From Mycolicibacterium chitae (GTDB lineage: Bacteria > Actinomycetota > Actinomycetes > Mycobacteriales > Mycobacteriaceae), in the NCBI RefSeq assembly GCF_900637205.1, contig NZ_LR134355.1:3286001-3350000 (forward strand): a stretch of 64,000 nucleotides of DNA, in the 5' to 3' direction. The position numbers and the translations under genes are program-made. Every line of letters starts with the position of its first letter. The first letter of the stretch is position 1. Below, piece by piece: positions 9,628 through 18,093 of this stretch. The notes under the pieces were generated by a model. It was not told where the DNA came from. It searched no databases and saw only the letters and a program-made list of their open reading frames with translations.

Positions 9628-12411
9628 TCACGGCGCACAGATCGGCGGGGCGCCCTGTAGGTCGTAGCGGTCCTGTTCGGCCGCGGTCAAATCCCGGCGA
9701 TGGACCCGGCACCCTTCGGCGATCCAGTCTTCGGGGGACAGTGACCACTGCACCAGCAGCCCATCGGCGGCCGTGGCCGTCACCGCGCGGTCGGGGGCGA
9801 GGCCCAGGCTGGTCTGCAGACGTCCGGTCGCCGCCGCGCCGGGCCCGGCCACGGTGAGTGCGCGATCCGACAATCGGCTGCGGCCGGCCACATCCCACAC
9901 GATGAAGCTGCCGTCCTGGGACACCGTCACCAGTTGCGTGCCGTCGGCCCCGAAGGCCAGGTCGGTGACCCGCGCCGCCACCCGAAGATCGTCGCCGGTG
10001 GTTTCGCCGGTGCGGACGTCGAACAGCCGCACCGGCCCGCTGCCCAAACCGACCGCCACGGTTGCGCCGTCGGGCGAGACCGCCAGCGAGCGGGTCCAGT
10101 CGTCGCCCAGATCGACCCGGACCGGTTCGCCGGCGTCGATCGGATGGATCAGGAATTCGCCGGCGCCGCCGATCACCAAGGCCGTCCCGTCCGGGGTGAA
10201 GGCCAGCCCGTAGCCGAACCGCGGGGCTTCGATCTGATGCTGTGCCAGTAACTCTCGGCCCTCGAGCCGCCACAGCTGGACAGTCGCCGGCCCGCCCGAG
10301 GTGTCGTCGAGGTGTTGGGCCCCGGTGGCCACCGTGGTGCCGTCGGCGGCGACGGCGAGCCGGCTGACCACCTGACCCGGCGCGACCTCGGTCACCGTCG
10401 TCGCCCCGGCCGTACCGTCCCAGACGGCGACAGCACCGTCGCCGGTGCCCGCCAACGCCAGATTGCCGTCGGGGGTGAGGGCGAGCTGTTCCACCGTGCC
10501 GTCGACGGGCACCGATCTGCTGTTCGGGTCGGGTTGATCCGCGCCGGTGAGAACCAGTTGACTCGTCGACGCGCCGTCGTCACGGACCACGGCCAACCGA
10601 TCGCCCTCCGGGGCCAGGGCGACCGCGACGGCGCGGGTCCATCCCTCGACCGGCCGTGCGAGCGGTCGACGCGCATCGTCGCCGTAGTCGAGCAGCACCA
10701 CCCCGCCGGCCCGGCCGCCGGTGACCCCGTGTGCCGGGTTGGCGGGGTCCCACGCCACGGCGGTGACCGCCTGCTCGTCGACGCGCAACGGCGCCAGCGG
10801 TTGGGCGCCACTGAGGTGGTTCCAGTAGACCAGCGACCCGTCGTCGGACACCGAGGCCACCGAACCGGACTCCGCTGGATCGCCGGTCGCGGCGAGCGCG
10901 GTCACCGAATCAAGGTGCAGCGCTGTGAGACCGGCGTCCGTCAGGGCGCCGTCGCCCCCGGACCAGAACCCGACCGTCCCGTCGGTCGCACCGGTGACCA
11001 CGGTGCCGTCCGCCACCACGGCGATGGCCGAAACCCACCCGCCGGGTGCGGCCGCGTCTCGTTGCTCCCAGACCGGCGCGTCCGCGGCGCCCGGATCGAA
11101 CCGACGAAACGATCCGTCGGCGCTGGCCGCGATCAGCCCGCCGTCGGGTGTCCAGGCCAGCGCGGTGACCCAGGAGAATTCGCCGTCGGCGACGGCGCCC
11201 GACGCCGTCAGCGTCTCCGTCGGCTCGGATTGTCCTGGCTCCCAGACGATCACGTGACCGTCGCCGGTACCGGCGGCCACCCGTCCGGTCTTCGCCTCGA
11301 CGGCAAGGGATTGCACCGCCTGCCCGGGTGTGCGGGTCTGCCGTAGCGCCAAGTCAGCGTCGAGGGTCAGGACGACGGCGCCGTCGGTGACCACCACCGT
11401 GTCGGAACCGGCGCCGCCCGGATACATCGCCACCACCTCGCGGGCGAACAGTTCGTCGGCGCGCGCCAGTTCGGCACCGTCGGAGAAGCGGTGCACCGTA
11501 AGACCGCCGTCAGCGGTGCCGATCCACACCCGGTCGGAGGCAGCGGAAGTGGCCACGGCCGTCACCGGTGCGTCGGCGCCAATCCGCATCTTGATCTCGG
11601 GGTGGTTGGCCACCGCGGTGAGCAGGGCGCTCTGGGTCCGCACCCCGGCGTCCAGGCGGTATCCGTGTGCGGCCAGCAGGAAGGCGAGGTCTGGACGTTC
11701 GAGTTCGGATTGACTTTGTGCTGCCAGGCGCTGCGCTTCGGCCTGGATGCGTCGCTGCTCGGCGTGCTGTGCGTTGCGGACCGCGACCCCGGCCCCGACC
11801 AGCGCGGCCACCGTCAACAACGCCAGGGCGATGGTGGCCGCCCACGTGATCCGGACGGTCCGTCGGTGTTGGCGAACGTCCTCGCCCTCGATCTCGTCCT
11901 TGCTGCGGCCGTGCAGCGGTGCGGCCAACTCCGCCACGGCATTCCGGAAGCGACTGTTGTGCAGGTCGACCTGCTTCTCCTGCCGGGCCCAGCGCAGGTC
12001 GAGATGGCGCGGCTCGTCGGTGAACACGCCCCGCAGCGCCGGTGGGACCGCATCGGAATTCGCGGTGAAATCGCCGGCGGCGGCGTCCCATTCCCAGTGG
12101 CCCTCCGTCAGGACGGGCAAGATCTTGTCGACGGAGCGGTGCGACTTCCAGTGCTCGATCTCGCGATTGACCCATTCGGAAGCGGCCGCCTGCGGGGATG
12201 TCAGCAGCAAGAACCATTCCGAGTCGTCCAGCGCGGCCACGATGGCGCCCCACAGGTGCGGGTCCACCGACAGCCCCGTCTCGTCCCGGAACACCTCCAG
12301 CGAGCGTCGCCGGTACCACGGTTTGGCCATCCGCTGCAGGGCCCGTTGCAGGGCGGGCGCCAGTTCACCGTCCGCCGCGTGGGAGTACGAGATGAAGCCG
12401 TCGTAGCGCAT
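9628..12411 (-). CDS. TIR domain - transmembrane - WD40 propeller protein
   Basis: 927-residue protein. Residues 1-170 form a bacterial TIR domain: it starts MRYDGFISYSHAAD, has DETGLSVDP, and carries the candidate catalytic glutamate Glu84 in SEWVNREIEHW. A single membrane helix spans about 188-211, followed by a charged helix (AEQRRIQAEAQRLAAQ) and LAFLLAAHGYRL. Residues from about 270 to the end contain 13-14 WD40-like units ending in patterns such as GHVIVW, GAVAVWDG, GPVRLFDV and GSFIVWDV, enough for two seven-bladed propellers. The ATG at 12411 has a GGGGGG ribosome-binding site. Many bacterial TIR domains cleave NAD+ or make cyclic ADP-ribose signals in immunity. The predicted topology puts TIR inside and the propeller outside the membrane. 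It converges on the RyR/PGDYG pair. Confidence 0.9.
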   Translation of the reverse strand: MRYDGFISYSHAADGELAPALQRALQRMAKPWYRRRSLEVFRDETGLSVDPHLWGAIVAALDDSEWFLLLTSPQAAASEWVNREIEHWKSHRSVDKILPVLTEGHWEWDAAAGDFTANSDAVPPALRGVFTDEPRHLDLRWARQEKQVDLHNSRFRNAVAELAAPLHGRSKDEIEGEDVRQHRRTVRITWAATIALALLTVAALVGAGVAVRNAQHAEQRRIQAEAQRLAAQSQSELERPDLAFLLAAHGYRLDAGVRTQSALLTAVANHPEIKMRIGADAPVTAVATSAASDRVWIGTADGGLTVHRFSDGAELARADELFAREVVAMYPGGAGSDTVVVTDGAVVLTLDADLALRQTRTPGQAVQSLAVEAKTGRVAAGTGDGHVIVWEPGQSEPTETLTASGAVADGEFSWVTALAWTPDGGLIAASADGSFRRFDPGAADAPVWEQRDAAAPGGWVSAIAVVADGTVVTGATDGTVGFWSGGDGALTDAGLTALHLDSVTALAATGDPAESGSVASVSDDGSLVYWNHLSGAQPLAPLRVDEQAVTAVAWDPANPAHGVTGGRAGGVVLLDYGDDARRPLARPVEGWTRAVAVALAPEGDRLAVVRDDGASTSQLVLTGADQPDPNSRSVPVDGTVEQLALTPDGNLALAGTGDGAVAVWDGTAGATTVTEVAPGQVVSRLAVAADGTTVATGAQHLDDTSGGPATVQLWRLEGRELLAQHQIEAPRFGYGLAFTPDGTALVIGGAGEFLIHPIDAGEPVRVDLGDDWTRSLAVSPDGATVAVGLGSGPVRLFDVRTGETTGDDLRVAARVTDLAFGADGTQLVTVSQDGSFIVWDVAGRSRLSDRALTVAGPGAAATGRLQTSLGLAPDRAVTATAADGLLVQWSLSPEDWIAEGCRVHRRDLTAAEQDRYDLQGAPPICAP

Positions 12412-12538
12412 GTCCCCCCGACACTTTCGCTCAGCCGAGCACGAGTTTGCCGTGCTCGTCAGACTAGAGGGTCCCGCAGGTCCGCGGCCTGTGATCGACG
12501 GATATCCGCGGTTGCCGCGGCCGACTAACCTTTCCACT

Positions 12539-12955
12539 ATGGAGCAACGCATCAGCCTGATCACCCTCGGCGTCGACGACCTGGCCAGATCCCGCGAGTT
12601 CTTCGAGGCCGGGTTGGGCTGGACCCCCGCGCAGGCCCCGGAAGGCGTGGTCTTCTACCAACTGCCCGGGATCGCGCTCGCGTTGTTCGGCCGCGACGAT
12701 CTTGCCGACGATGCCGGACAGGTGGTCGACGGCCGGTTCAGCGGCATCAGCATCGCCATCAACGAACGCACCGACGCCGACGTCGACGCCACAATGGCCA
12801 GGGTGCAGGCGGCCGGCGCGACGATCGTCAAACCCGCACACAAGACCCACTGGGGCGGCTACTCGGGGTACTTCGCCGATCTCGACGGTCACGTGTGGGA
12901 AGTGGCGCACAACCCGTTCTGGACCATCAATGACGATGGGTCCGTGACGATCTGA
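12539..12955 (+). CDS. VOC-family glyoxalase/dioxygenase-like protein
   Basis: 138-residue vicinal-oxygen-chelate protein. It has the paired beta-alpha-beta-beta-beta modules: LITLGVDDLARSREFFEAGLGW at the start and GYSGYFADLDGHVWEVAHNPF near the end, the latter carrying the metal-binding-type Glu. The start codon ATG spans 12539-12541. It is divergent from the TIR-WD40 gene with 127 bases between. The substrate (small electrophile, antibiotic or catechol) cannot be told; members of this subgroup are commonly left as VOC family protein. Its 3' terminator hairpin has been split by the adjacent insertion element. Confidence 0.88.
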   Translation: MEQRISLITLGVDDLARSREFFEAGLGWTPAQAPEGVVFYQLPGIALALFGRDDLADDAGQVVDGRFSGISIAINERTDADVDATMARVQAAGATIVKPAHKTHWGGYSGYFADLDGHVWEVAHNPFWTINDDGSVTI

Positions 12956-12969
12956 CCGCAAGCCGTGCG

Positions 12970-12994
12970 CGCCGAGAGTGCGGTTTGCTACGCG
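12970..12994. repeat. Left arm of an interrupted terminator hairpin
   Basis: 25 bases starting CGCCGAGAGTGCGGTTTG, 14 bases after the VOC gene stop. It is the inverted complement (21 of 25 positions) of 14650-14674, 1.65 kb away on the other side of the insertion element. Before insertion the two arms would have formed one hairpin with a 3-base loop (ACA) between the convergent VOC and LysR-like genes. Confidence 0.75.
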
Positions 12995-12998
12995 ACAC

Positions 12999-13208
12999 CA
13001 ACGTAAGAGGATTTAGTCAAGGGGTTGGGGGCCGACCCGTTCCCTGCGTCTCAACGTAGTTCGTCAAACGGGGTGGTCCCCGACAGCGTGCAATCGAGTT
13101 CGTTGAGGGACGGGTGGGCCTGCTCAGGGTGTCGCTCGAGGTGGTCCTCTACGCCGCGTGGAGCTTGGCCCAACCTGCTCTTCAGGTGGATTGTGTGTAG
13201 AGGTTGTT
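12999..13208 (-). ncRNA. Candidate bridge-RNA region of the IS110-family element
   Basis: Non-coding segment directly 3' of the transposase. Members of this family encode a structured bridge RNA in a non-coding end, 3' of the CDS in IS1111-type elements. Visible structure: a 7-base stem CCTCTAC (13146-13152) with GTAGAGG (13197-13203), and a perfect CGGGG-TGGT-CCCCG hairpin at 13069-13082. No donor or target loop has been matched to the ends, so this is a candidate only. Confidence 0.4.
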
Positions 13209-14546
13209 TCAAGCTGCAGGAGATATTTCGCTGACGCCGGCCATCACAGGATCCCAGCTGACGCGCTGGGTGGTGATGACGTGCAACCAGCGCAGCAATG
13301 CTGCAGCGATCGCCGCCCTGGCCTGTCCATCCGATAATGGGTTGTCCGCTCGGGTGGTCAGGTATCGGTAACGGGAAGCCATTACCGGATTACTGGGCAA
13401 CGCCCCCCAGACCGCGCGCCACGCTGCCAGGCGTAGCCGAGGCCGACCGCGACCGGAGATCCTGGACCGGCCGGTAGCCGTGCCGCTGCTGTTGTCCCGG
13501 GGACAGAGTCCGGCGTGTTTGGCCAGTGCGCGGGGGGTGTCGAAGCGGGTGGGGTCGCCGGTCTCGGCCAGGATCGCTGCCGCGCCTATGGCCGAGACGC
13601 CGGGAATGCTGGTGACCAGGGCGGTGAGTTCTAGCTGGTCGAGGATGTCGACCATGCAACCCTCCACCTGAGCCAGTCGGGCCTTAGTCGAGTGCCAATC
13701 GGCCAGTACCCACCCCGCACGTTCCAACGCCCCACGACGTTGGGTAATCACCCCGGCCGGATCGGTGAGCGAAGCGAAGACCGCGCCGACGATGCGCCGC
13801 CACAGCCGCTGGCCACCCCAACAGGGCAGCTCGCGGCGCACCGCAGCCTGGAACCGCACCAGGCCCAGCCGGGCCAGTCGTGTCGGGTCACCATCACAGC
13901 GCTTCAGCACTACCGCCAGCGCGGCACACCAGTTGGTGGAGTCAAACGGCGACCCCGCCGCACCCAACACCGCAGGCCACGCGCACTCCAGCAGATCCCG
14001 CAGCTGCTGCACGCACGCAGTCGCCTCGACGATCAGCTGTTCCCGGCGGGCACCGAGCTGACGCAACCGCGCCCAGGTCTCATCGGCACGCTCAGGGGCA
14101 TAGCAGCGCAACTGTCCGACGAGGCGGGCGATCAACACCGCGTCCTTGTCGTCGCTCTTGTCGCGGGTGTAATCCTCGGCCTCACGGGCCCGCCCCACCA
14201 GCAACGGCTGCACACACACCAAGGCCATGTCCTGTTGGGCAGCAAGCTGATCCAGCACCCGCCACCGATGACCAGTCGGCTCACACCCGACCGTCACATC
14301 GATGTAACCGTGCTCACGGGCTACGTGACGAGCCCACGCCAGAACCGGAGTCAGATTCCAGGCCTTGGCCCGCACCCGGCGCCGAGCCAATACCTGCGAA
14401 TCGTGATCAGTGACCACCACGGCCTGCTTCTCGTCAGCCAGATCGATCCCCACGATCGCGTTGCATAACGGAACCAACCCGCGCATCTGAGCCAACCGCG
14501 CATTACGACGCTTGTCACCTCGCGACAAGCTACTACCCTGAGTCAT
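13209..14546 (-). CDS. IS110-family transposase (DEDD recombinase)
   Basis: 445-residue recombinase. The N-terminal RuvC-like domain shows the DEDD acids Asp35 (VGIDLADEK), Glu89 (VGCEPTGHRW), and Asp132 and Asp135 (KSDDKDA). The C-terminal Transposase_20 domain has SIPGVSAIGAAAILAETGD and the serine-bearing segment NSSGTATGRSRISGRG (Ser353/354 are candidate nucleophiles). The ATG at 14546 is preferred over longer upstream frames because a strong AAGGAGGA lies just before it. The protein looks intact, so the element may be active. Mycobacterial relatives such as IS900 belong to the same family. Confidence 0.93.
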   Translation of the reverse strand: MTQGSSLSRGDKRRNARLAQMRGLVPLCNAIVGIDLADEKQAVVVTDHDSQVLARRRVRAKAWNLTPVLAWARHVAREHGYIDVTVGCEPTGHRWRVLDQLAAQQDMALVCVQPLLVGRAREAEDYTRDKSDDKDAVLIARLVGQLRCYAPERADETWARLRQLGARREQLIVEATACVQQLRDLLECAWPAVLGAAGSPFDSTNWCAALAVVLKRCDGDPTRLARLGLVRFQAAVRRELPCWGGQRLWRRIVGAVFASLTDPAGVITQRRGALERAGWVLADWHSTKARLAQVEGCMVDILDQLELTALVTSIPGVSAIGAAAILAETGDPTRFDTPRALAKHAGLCPRDNSSGTATGRSRISGRGRPRLRLAAWRAVWGALPSNPVMASRYRYLTTRADNPLSDGQARAAIAAALLRWLHVITTQRVSWDPVMAGVSEISPAA

Positions 14547-14608
14547 GACGTCCTCCTTGATGTTTTGGGATTCCAAGCCCGTTAACGACATCAGGAGGAC
14601 GTCTTTTT
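14547..14608. promoter_or_regulatory. Hairpin burying the transposase ribosome-binding site
   Basis: GACGTCCTCCTTGATG (14547-14562) pairs with CATCAGGAGGACGTC (14589-14603) apart from one bulged base. In minus-strand transcripts entering from outside the element, the AAGGAGGA of the transposase lies fully in the 3' arm, directly before the ATG. Read on the plus strand, the stem is followed by TTTTT and could terminate transcription. Transposable elements often use such structures to avoid translation from read-through transcripts. Confidence 0.65.
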
Positions 14609-14649
14609 CATCAGCGTTCTTCGACATAGCGCTCTTACTACGCCGCACA

Positions 14650-14674
14650 CGCGTATGAGACCGCACTGTCGGCG
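14650..14674. repeat. Right arm of an interrupted terminator hairpin
   Basis: 25 bases ending CCGCACTGTCGGCG, complementary to 12970-12994 with four mismatches, located 14 bases past the stop of the LysR-like gene. It marks the far junction of the IS110-family element. Confidence 0.75.
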
Positions 14675-14688
14675 AGGCCAGCCCCGCG

Positions 14689-15402
14689 TCAGCGTCGACC
14701 ACGCCCGGCCCGCCCTGACTTGCGGACGCCCTTACCGGCGGTCGCCCGGGCGGCCTGCTTCGCGAGCGTCTTCTCCCGCGCGGTGCGTTTGGGGGCCGGC
14801 TGCGACTGCCCGCGCGACGACCCGGGCTTGCGGCCCCGCACGATGCCGATGAACTCCTCGATCAACTCCGACTGCTCGCCGTCCGGGACCGCGAGTGCCA
14901 CCGGGCAGGTGGGCGCATCCGCGATGGGGCGATAGGCGAGGTCCTTGCGGTGATGCAGCCGCGCCAACGACTGCGGAACCAACAGCAGACCGATTCCCGC
15001 CGCGACGAGTTCCATTGCATCCCGGGTTGTTTCGGGCCGGTGCTCGACCGGGGTGCCGGGCTGCTCCGCCCAGTCCAGCACGTGATCGCGGGGCACCAGC
15101 ACGGGCTCGTCGTCCAGGTCCGTTGCGGTAATCTCGTCGGCCGCGGTGAGCAGATGATCGGCCGGCACCACCGCAACCGTCGCCTCCTCGTACAGCGGGA
15201 TGACCGCCAACCCGGAGGTGTCGGCCGGCAACCGCAGCACCGCTACGTCGACGACGCCGGCCCGAACCGCATCGGCCGCGTCCGCCGCGGCCACCAGGGT
15301 CAGCTGCAGCGGCACGTCGGGCCGGCGCTGGGCCCAGTTGCGTGCCCACTTGGCCGGTGTCGCGCCGGGGACGTACCCGAGGGTCAGTGAGCGCGCGATC
15401 AT
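14689..15402 (-). CDS. LysR-type effector-binding domain protein lacking the HTH
   Basis: 237 residues. The body (about 1-180) is a LysR substrate-binding domain starting LTLGYVPGATPAKWARNW, but there is no N-terminal winged helix-turn-helix, and nothing upstream of the ATG at 15402 could encode one because the divergent DUF5997 gene begins 29 bases away. The last 45 residues are strongly basic (PKRTAREKTLAKQAARATAG and RKSGRAGRGRR), histone-like, and might contact nucleic acid. Similar HTH-less proteins paired with DUF5997 occur in other mycobacteria, so this is probably a conserved form and not a decayed gene. Function unknown. Confidence 0.8.
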   Translation of the reverse strand: MIARSLTLGYVPGATPAKWARNWAQRRPDVPLQLTLVAAADAADAVRAGVVDVAVLRLPADTSGLAVIPLYEEATVAVVPADHLLTAADEITATDLDDEPVLVPRDHVLDWAEQPGTPVEHRPETTRDAMELVAAGIGLLLVPQSLARLHHRKDLAYRPIADAPTCPVALAVPDGEQSELIEEFIGIVRGRKPGSSRGQSQPAPKRTAREKTLAKQAARATAGKGVRKSGRAGRGRR

Positions 15403-15431
15403 CGCCTCAGGCTACCGATAGGCTGACCCCC

Positions 15432-15818
15432 ATGAGCCGGCCGAACGCGCAGTCCATGAAACCCGCCACGGCGGCCAAGAAGCTCGACGTGTACCTGCCG
15501 GCCACGCCGGCGGAGTTCCAGGAGAACCCGATCACCCGCGGCGCACTCGCGGCGCTGCAGGCCGATCCGCCGCAGTGGCTGCAGGATCTGCGCAGGAACG
15601 GGCCGCACCCGAAGAACCTGGTGGCCGCCAAGCTGGGCATCTCGATCGCGGGTCTCACCCGAGGCGGCGTCGAGAAGGCCCTGACCACCGAGCAGATCGA
15701 TGCGCTGCTCGAGGAGCAGCCGGACTGGCTGGTCGCCGAGCGCGAGAGCTACCAGGAAGTGCTGCGCGAGCAGCGGCGCCTCAAGGCGGTGCGCGCCGAG
15801 CAGGCGCGCGGGGACTGA
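15432..15818 (+). CDS. DUF5997 family protein
   Basis: 128-residue soluble protein of unknown function, resembling Rv3046c. It starts with MKPATAAKKLDVYLP within its first 20 residues, has NGPHPKNLVAAKLGISIAGLTRGG in the middle (a possible small DNA- or ligand-binding helix pair), and ends in a charged helix ERESYQEVLREQRRLKAVRAE. It is divergent from the LysR-like gene, sharing a 29-base intergenic region, so the two are likely co-regulated. Transcription should end at the perfect hairpin that follows. Confidence 0.8.
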   Translation: MSRPNAQSMKPATAAKKLDVYLPATPAEFQENPITRGALAALQADPPQWLQDLRRNGPHPKNLVAAKLGISIAGLTRGGVEKALTTEQIDALLEEQPDWLVAERESYQEVLREQRRLKAVRAEQARGD

Positions 15819-15828
15819 CCGGGGCGAG

Positions 15829-15877
15829 ACTGCGAATTCATCCGCAAACACGCCGCGCGGACGGATGAATTCGCAGT
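15829..15877. terminator. Bidirectional hairpin between DUF5997 and nrdE
   Basis: Perfect 16-base inverted repeat: ACTGCGAATTCATCCG (15829-15844) and CGGATGAATTCGCAGT (15862-15877) around a 17-base loop, between two convergent genes. There is no U-run, as is usual for mycobacterial hairpin terminators. Confidence 0.75.
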
Positions 15878-15906
15878 GCCGGCGCCGCAGGGCACCGGCG
15901 CCGCGG

Positions 15907-18093
15907 TCACAACATGCAGCTGACGCAACCCTCCACCTCAGTGCCCTCGAGGGCCATCTGGCGCAGCCGGATGTAGTACAGCGTCTTGATCCCCTTGCGC
16001 CACGCGTAGATCTGCGCCTTGTTCACGTCGCGCGTGGTGGCGGTGTCCTTGAAGAACAGCGTCAGGCTCAGCCCTTGGTCCACATGCTGGGTGGCTGCGG
16101 CGTAGGTGTCGATGACCTTCTCGAAGCCGATCTCGTAGGCGTCCTGGTAGTACTCCAGGTTGTCGTTGGTCATGTAGGGCGCCGGGTAGTAGACGCGGCC
16201 GATCTTGCCTTCCTTGCGGATCTCCACCTTGCTGGCGATCGGGTGGATCGAGGACGTCGAGTGGTTGATGTAGGAGATCGACCCCGTGGGCGGGACGGCC
16301 TGCAGGTTCTGGTTGTAGATCCCGTGGGTCTGCACCGATTCCTTCAGCCGCAGCCAATCCTCCTGCGTGGGAATGCGAATGCCGGCGTCGGCGAACAGTT
16401 GACGCACCCGGTCGGTCGCGGGCTCCCACACCTGGTCGGTGTACTTGTCGAAGAACTCACCCGAGGCGTACTTCGAGCGTTCGAAGCCGCTGAAGGAGGT
16501 GCCGCGTTCGATGGCGATCTTGTTCGATGCCCGCAGCGCGTGGTAGAGCACCGTATAGAAGTAGATGTTGGTGAAGTCGATGCCCTCTTCGGAGCCGTAG
16601 AAGACCCGCTCCCGCGCCAGGTAGCCGTGCAGGTTCATCTGCCCCAGGCCGATGGCGTGCGACTCGTTGTTGCCCTTCTCGATCGAGGGCACCGAGGCGA
16701 TGCTGGTCTGATCCGACACCGCGGTCAGCCCGCGGATGGCCACCTCGATGGTCTGCGCGAAGTCCGGCGAGTCCATCGCCTTGGCGATGTTCAGCGAGCC
16801 GAGGTTGCACGAGATGTCCTTGCCGACCTTGGAATACGACAGATCCTCGTTGTACTCCGAGGCGGTCGAGACCTGCAGGATCTCCGAGCACAGGTTGGAG
16901 TGGGTGATCTTGCCGTCGATCGGGTTGGCGCGGTTCACCGTGTCCTCGAACATGACGTACGGATAACCGGATTCGAACTGGAGCTCGGCCAGCGTCTGGA
17001 AGAACTCGCGGGCCTTGATCTTGGTCTTGTGGATCCGCGCGTCGTCGACCATCTCGTAGTACTTCTCGGTGACCGAGACGTCGGCGAACGGCACCCCGTA
17101 GACGCGCTCGACGTCGTACGGCGAGAACAGGTACATGTCCTCGTTCTTCTTGGCCAGCTCGAAGGTGATGTCCGGGATCACCACGCCGAGGCTCAGCGTC
17201 TTGATCCGGATCTTCTCGTCGGCGTTCTCCCGCTTGGTGTCCAGGAAGCGGTAGATGTCGGGGTGGTGCGCGTGCAGGTACACCGCCCCAGCGCCTTGGC
17301 GGGCACCGAGCTGATTGGCGTAGGAGAACGAGTCCTCCAACAGCTTCATGATCGGAATGACGCCCGAGCTCTGGTTCTCGATGTTCTTGATCGGCGCGCC
17401 GTGCTCGCGAATGTTGGTCAGCAGCAACGCGACTCCGCCGCCGCGCTTGGACAGCTGCAACGCGGAGTTGATGGAGCGGCCGATGGACTCCATGTTGTCC
17501 TCGATGCGCAGCAGGAAGCAGCTCACCGGCTCACCGCGCTGTTTCTTGCCCGAGTTCAGGAACGTCGGGGTGGCCGGCTGGAACCGACCGTCGATGATCT
17601 CGTCGACCAGCTTCTCGGCCAAGGTGGTGTCGCCGGCGGCCAACGTGAGCGCCACCATGACCACGCGGTCCTCGAAGCGTTCGAGGTAGCGCTTCCCGTC
17701 GAAGGTCTTCAGCGTGTAGGAGGTGTAGTACTTGAACGCACCCAGGAACGTCGGGAACCGGAACTTCTTGCCGTAGGCGCGATCCAGCAGCGTCTTGACG
17801 AAGTTGCGCGAGTACTGGTCGAGCACCTCGCGCTCGTAGTACTCCTTCTCGATCAGGTAGTCGAGCTTCTCGTCCTGACTGTGGAAGAAGACGGTGTTCT
17901 GGTTGACGTGCTGCAGGAAGAACTCCCGAGCCGCCAGCACGTCCTTGTCGAACTGAATCTTGCCGTCGGCGTCGTACAGATTCAGCATCGCGTTCAACGC
18001 GTGGTAGTCGAGTTCGCTCTGCGTCCCGGAAGGCGCAGCAGTGTGCGCGCCCGAGGTGACTACAGGTTCTGCAGCTGTGACGGTAGGTGGCAC
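15907..18093 (-). CDS. nrdE: Class Ib ribonucleotide reductase large (alpha) subunit NrdE
   Basis: 728-residue catalytic subunit that reduces ribonucleoside diphosphates. Visible are the active-site region [14 protein letters not shown], the second cysteine segment [13 protein letters not shown], the radical-chemistry loop NLCSE, the [18 protein letters not shown] segment, and the C-terminal redox tail GCVSCML that is reduced by NrdH. The GTG at 18093 (protein PPTVTAAEP...) is chosen over longer frames because GAAGGAA lies 6-7 bases upstream and the mycobacterial protein starts here. It overlaps the end of nrdI by 34 bases, so the two are translationally coupled. Confidence 0.97.
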   Translation of the reverse strand: MPPTVTAAEPVVTSGAHTAAPSGTQSELDYHALNAMLNLYDADGKIQFDKDVLAAREFFLQHVNQNTVFFHSQDEKLDYLIEKEYYEREVLDQYSRNFVKTLLDRAYGKKFRFPTFLGAFKYYTSYTLKTFDGKRYLERFEDRVVMVALTLAAGDTTLAEKLVDEIIDGRFQPATPTFLNSGKKQRGEPVSCFLLRIEDNMESIGRSINSALQLSKRGGGVALLLTNIREHGAPIKNIENQSSGVIPIMKLLEDSFSYANQLGARQGAGAVYLHAHHPDIYRFLDTKRENADEKIRIKTLSLGVVIPDITFELAKKNEDMYLFSPYDVERVYGVPFADVSVTEKYYEMVDDARIHKTKIKAREFFQTLAELQFESGYPYVMFEDTVNRANPIDGKITHSNLCSEILQVSTASEYNEDLSYSKVGKDISCNLGSLNIAKAMDSPDFAQTIEVAIRGLTAVSDQTSIASVPSIEKGNNESHAIGLGQMNLHGYLARERVFYGSEEGIDFTNIYFYTVLYHALRASNKIAIERGTSFSGFERSKYASGEFFDKYTDQVWEPATDRVRQLFADAGIRIPTQEDWLRLKESVQTHGIYNQNLQAVPPTGSISYINHSTSSIHPIASKVEIRKEGKIGRVYYPAPYMTNDNLEYYQDAYEIGFEKVIDTYAAATQHVDQGLSLTLFFKDTATTRDVNKAQIYAWRKGIKTLYYIRLRQMALEGTEVEGCVSCML

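Larger units (their letters stand above)
12999..14650 (-). mobile_element. IS110-family insertion element inserted in a hairpin loop
   Basis: About 1652 bases. Ends are inferred by rejoining the split hairpin arms: ACAC occurs at both junctions (12995-12998 and 14647-14650), and removing the element gives a continuous hairpin. A 7-base subterminal inverted repeat, GTAAGAG at 13003-13009 and CTCTTAC at 14632-14638, lies close to but not at the ends, as in the IS1111 branch of the family. The single CDS is on the minus strand. Non-coding space is longer on its 3' side (about 210 bases) than its 5' side (about 104), also fitting IS1111-like elements. The exact end could shift by up to 4 bases within ACAC. 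Confidence 0.75.

Noticed and set aside
9628..11600. DNA tandem repeats in the WD40 region
   Set aside because: The similarity is at protein level between blades; no near-identical DNA repeat units were seen.
14689..15402. CbbR (LysR regulator of the Calvin-cycle genes)
   Set aside because: It lacks the HTH, is 23 kb from cbbF and pairs with DUF5997 as in non-autotrophic mycobacteria.
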